Positions 63,269 through 63,813 of a DNA stretch of 63,813 nucleotides are shown here, in pieces (positions within the stretch are counted from its first letter, which is position 1; each line of letters starts with the position of its first letter). A program made the position numbers and the translations under genes. Source of the DNA: Alkalihalobacillus alcalophilus ATCC 27647 = CGMCC 1.3604 (GTDB lineage: Bacteria; Bacillota; Bacilli; Bacillales; Bacillaceae_D); NCBI RefSeq assembly GCF_000292245.2, contig NZ_ALPT02000018.1, positions 1 through 63,813 on the forward strand, given 5' to 3'. Below the pieces are notes generated by a model. It ran no database searches, had not been told where the DNA came from, and saw nothing but the letters and a program-made list of their open reading frames with translations.

Positions 63269-63658
63269 TTATTCAAGTGTACCGACGATTGGTAAGTTTT
63301 CCAATACAGAAGAGCCGTGTGGAGATGCTGAAATTTCTTCTGTGTTGTCAGCACCAGCCATTACTCCACCAAAGTGTTCTCCACCTTCCCAAGCTCCAAT
63401 ATCTGAAACATCGTAAACGACTCCGTCAACCGCTACATAAGCGGGGTTTCCATCTTGCCCATTATACTCACTAAGTTCTTCCAGTGTGAATACTTGACCT
63501 TCTTCAACTGCTGAAGCTTCTGTTTCTTCTGTAGTATTTTCCTCTGTAGTTTCTTCCGGTGTCGACGTATCTGGTTCTTCAGTTGTTGTGTCCCCACCAC
63601 AAGCTGCTAAAACAAAAGCCGTCATTGACAGTACTAATAAACCTTTAAATTTTTTCAT
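63269..63658 (-). CDS. cytochrome b5-like domain lipoprotein
   Basis: 129 aa from ATG 63658, RBS TAGGGGGC. Lipobox VLAACG, a Thr/Glu-rich linker (residues about 25-50) and a b5-like heme/steroid-binding domain (FTLEELSEYNGQDGNPAYVAV, DGVVYDVSDIGAWEGGEH, then GSSVLENLPIVGTL). One His in WEGGEHFGG matches the first heme ligand position; the second ligand is less clear. It would sit on the outer membrane face as an electron carrier or ligand binder. Confidence 0.85.
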   Translation of the reverse strand: MKKFKGLLVLSMTAFVLAACGGDTTTEEPDTSTPEETTEENTTEETEASAVEEGQVFTLEELSEYNGQDGNPAYVAVDGVVYDVSDIGAWEGGEHFGGVMAGADNTEEISASPHGSSVLENLPIVGTLE

Positions 63659-63813
63659 CTTCTTGCCCCCTACATTTTTAAAAACTTTTTTTATATAGTT
63701 ATATGTTAAATGTTATCTCCCCTCACTAAAAGAGATTTTGATTACATTTAACGTATTGTTCACTTTCCGTTAAAAATGTGGTCACTTTTTTGTCAAATAT
63801 ACTAATGGCAGAA

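Noticed and set aside
1..63813. Selenocysteine machinery (selA, selB, selC, selD) in the window
   Set aside because: I found no reading frame resembling these proteins and no tRNA-Sec-like structure, so the host would have to provide them elsewhere.
1..63813. CRISPR arrays, tRNA or rRNA genes
   Set aside because: No regularly spaced repeats with unique spacers and no cloverleaf or rRNA-like sequence were noticed by eye.

Overview
The window (63.8 kb, AT-rich, no tRNA or rRNA seen) reads as an accessory region of a spore-forming Bacillaceae-like Firmicute. The reasons are strong GGAGG-type ribosome binding sites, frequent TTG/GTG starts, paralogues of sporulation proteins (SpoIVB, SpoIIP, YwmB-like, DacA/DacF-like, DUF881) and Bacillus-style two-component systems. 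Whether it is plasmid or chromosome cannot be decided from the sequence.

The backbone (about 1-9 kb, 15-29 kb and 49-61.7 kb) is one coherent island: sporulation and envelope proteins (C39-like peptidase, SpoIVB, SpoIIP, VanY-type and DacA-type carboxypeptidases, VTT membrane proteins), copper or cytochrome-oxidase related proteins (two Csp-like four-helix proteins, cupredoxin, CtaG, CcdA-like, CopC-CopD fusion, Met- and His-rich proteins), two OmpR-type two-component systems and a family of tiny membrane/coiled-coil proteins. At least ten backbone genes share a 15-bp promoter box (like TTCATANTTTCTACA) always 11 bp upstream of a -10 element. One copy precedes the first two-component operon itself, so this looks like one regulon.

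Two Tn3-family transposons have landed in the island, each with a recognisable target duplication. Tn3-A (9060-15025, duplication AAAAA) splits a small HTH regulator gene exactly at a codon boundary and carries a secreted matrixin-like metalloprotease; its transposase has a nonsense codon. Tn3-B (29268-48817, duplication AGGCT) landed in the terminator of a beta-propeller lipoprotein gene. It carries cadC-cadA, a CadD-like transporter and a Nudix hydrolase behind a ykkC-class riboswitch, and it holds two Tn554-like three-recombinase sets. One Tn554-like element sits inside the Tn3-B transposase gene and carries a mercury operon.

The most remarkable content is that mercury operon (merR-merF-merT-merP-merA, 34.0-37.0 kb). 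In merT and in the merP-like lipoprotein gene, an in-frame TGA stands exactly where a mercury-binding cysteine codon is expected. Both frames stay open to normal stops, and each TGA is followed at 21-27 nt by a hairpin with a GGUC-containing loop that fits the bacterial SECIS pattern. The simplest reading is a selenocysteine-containing mercury uptake pair on a mobile element. No sel genes are in the window, so the host must supply the machinery.

The right end (61.7-63.8 kb) has a truncated tyrosine recombinase next to 21-bp repeats, a broken GrpB-family gene and a cytochrome b5-like lipoprotein. Several genes carry single-base indels, many in homopolymer runs; these may be real decay or assembly error.
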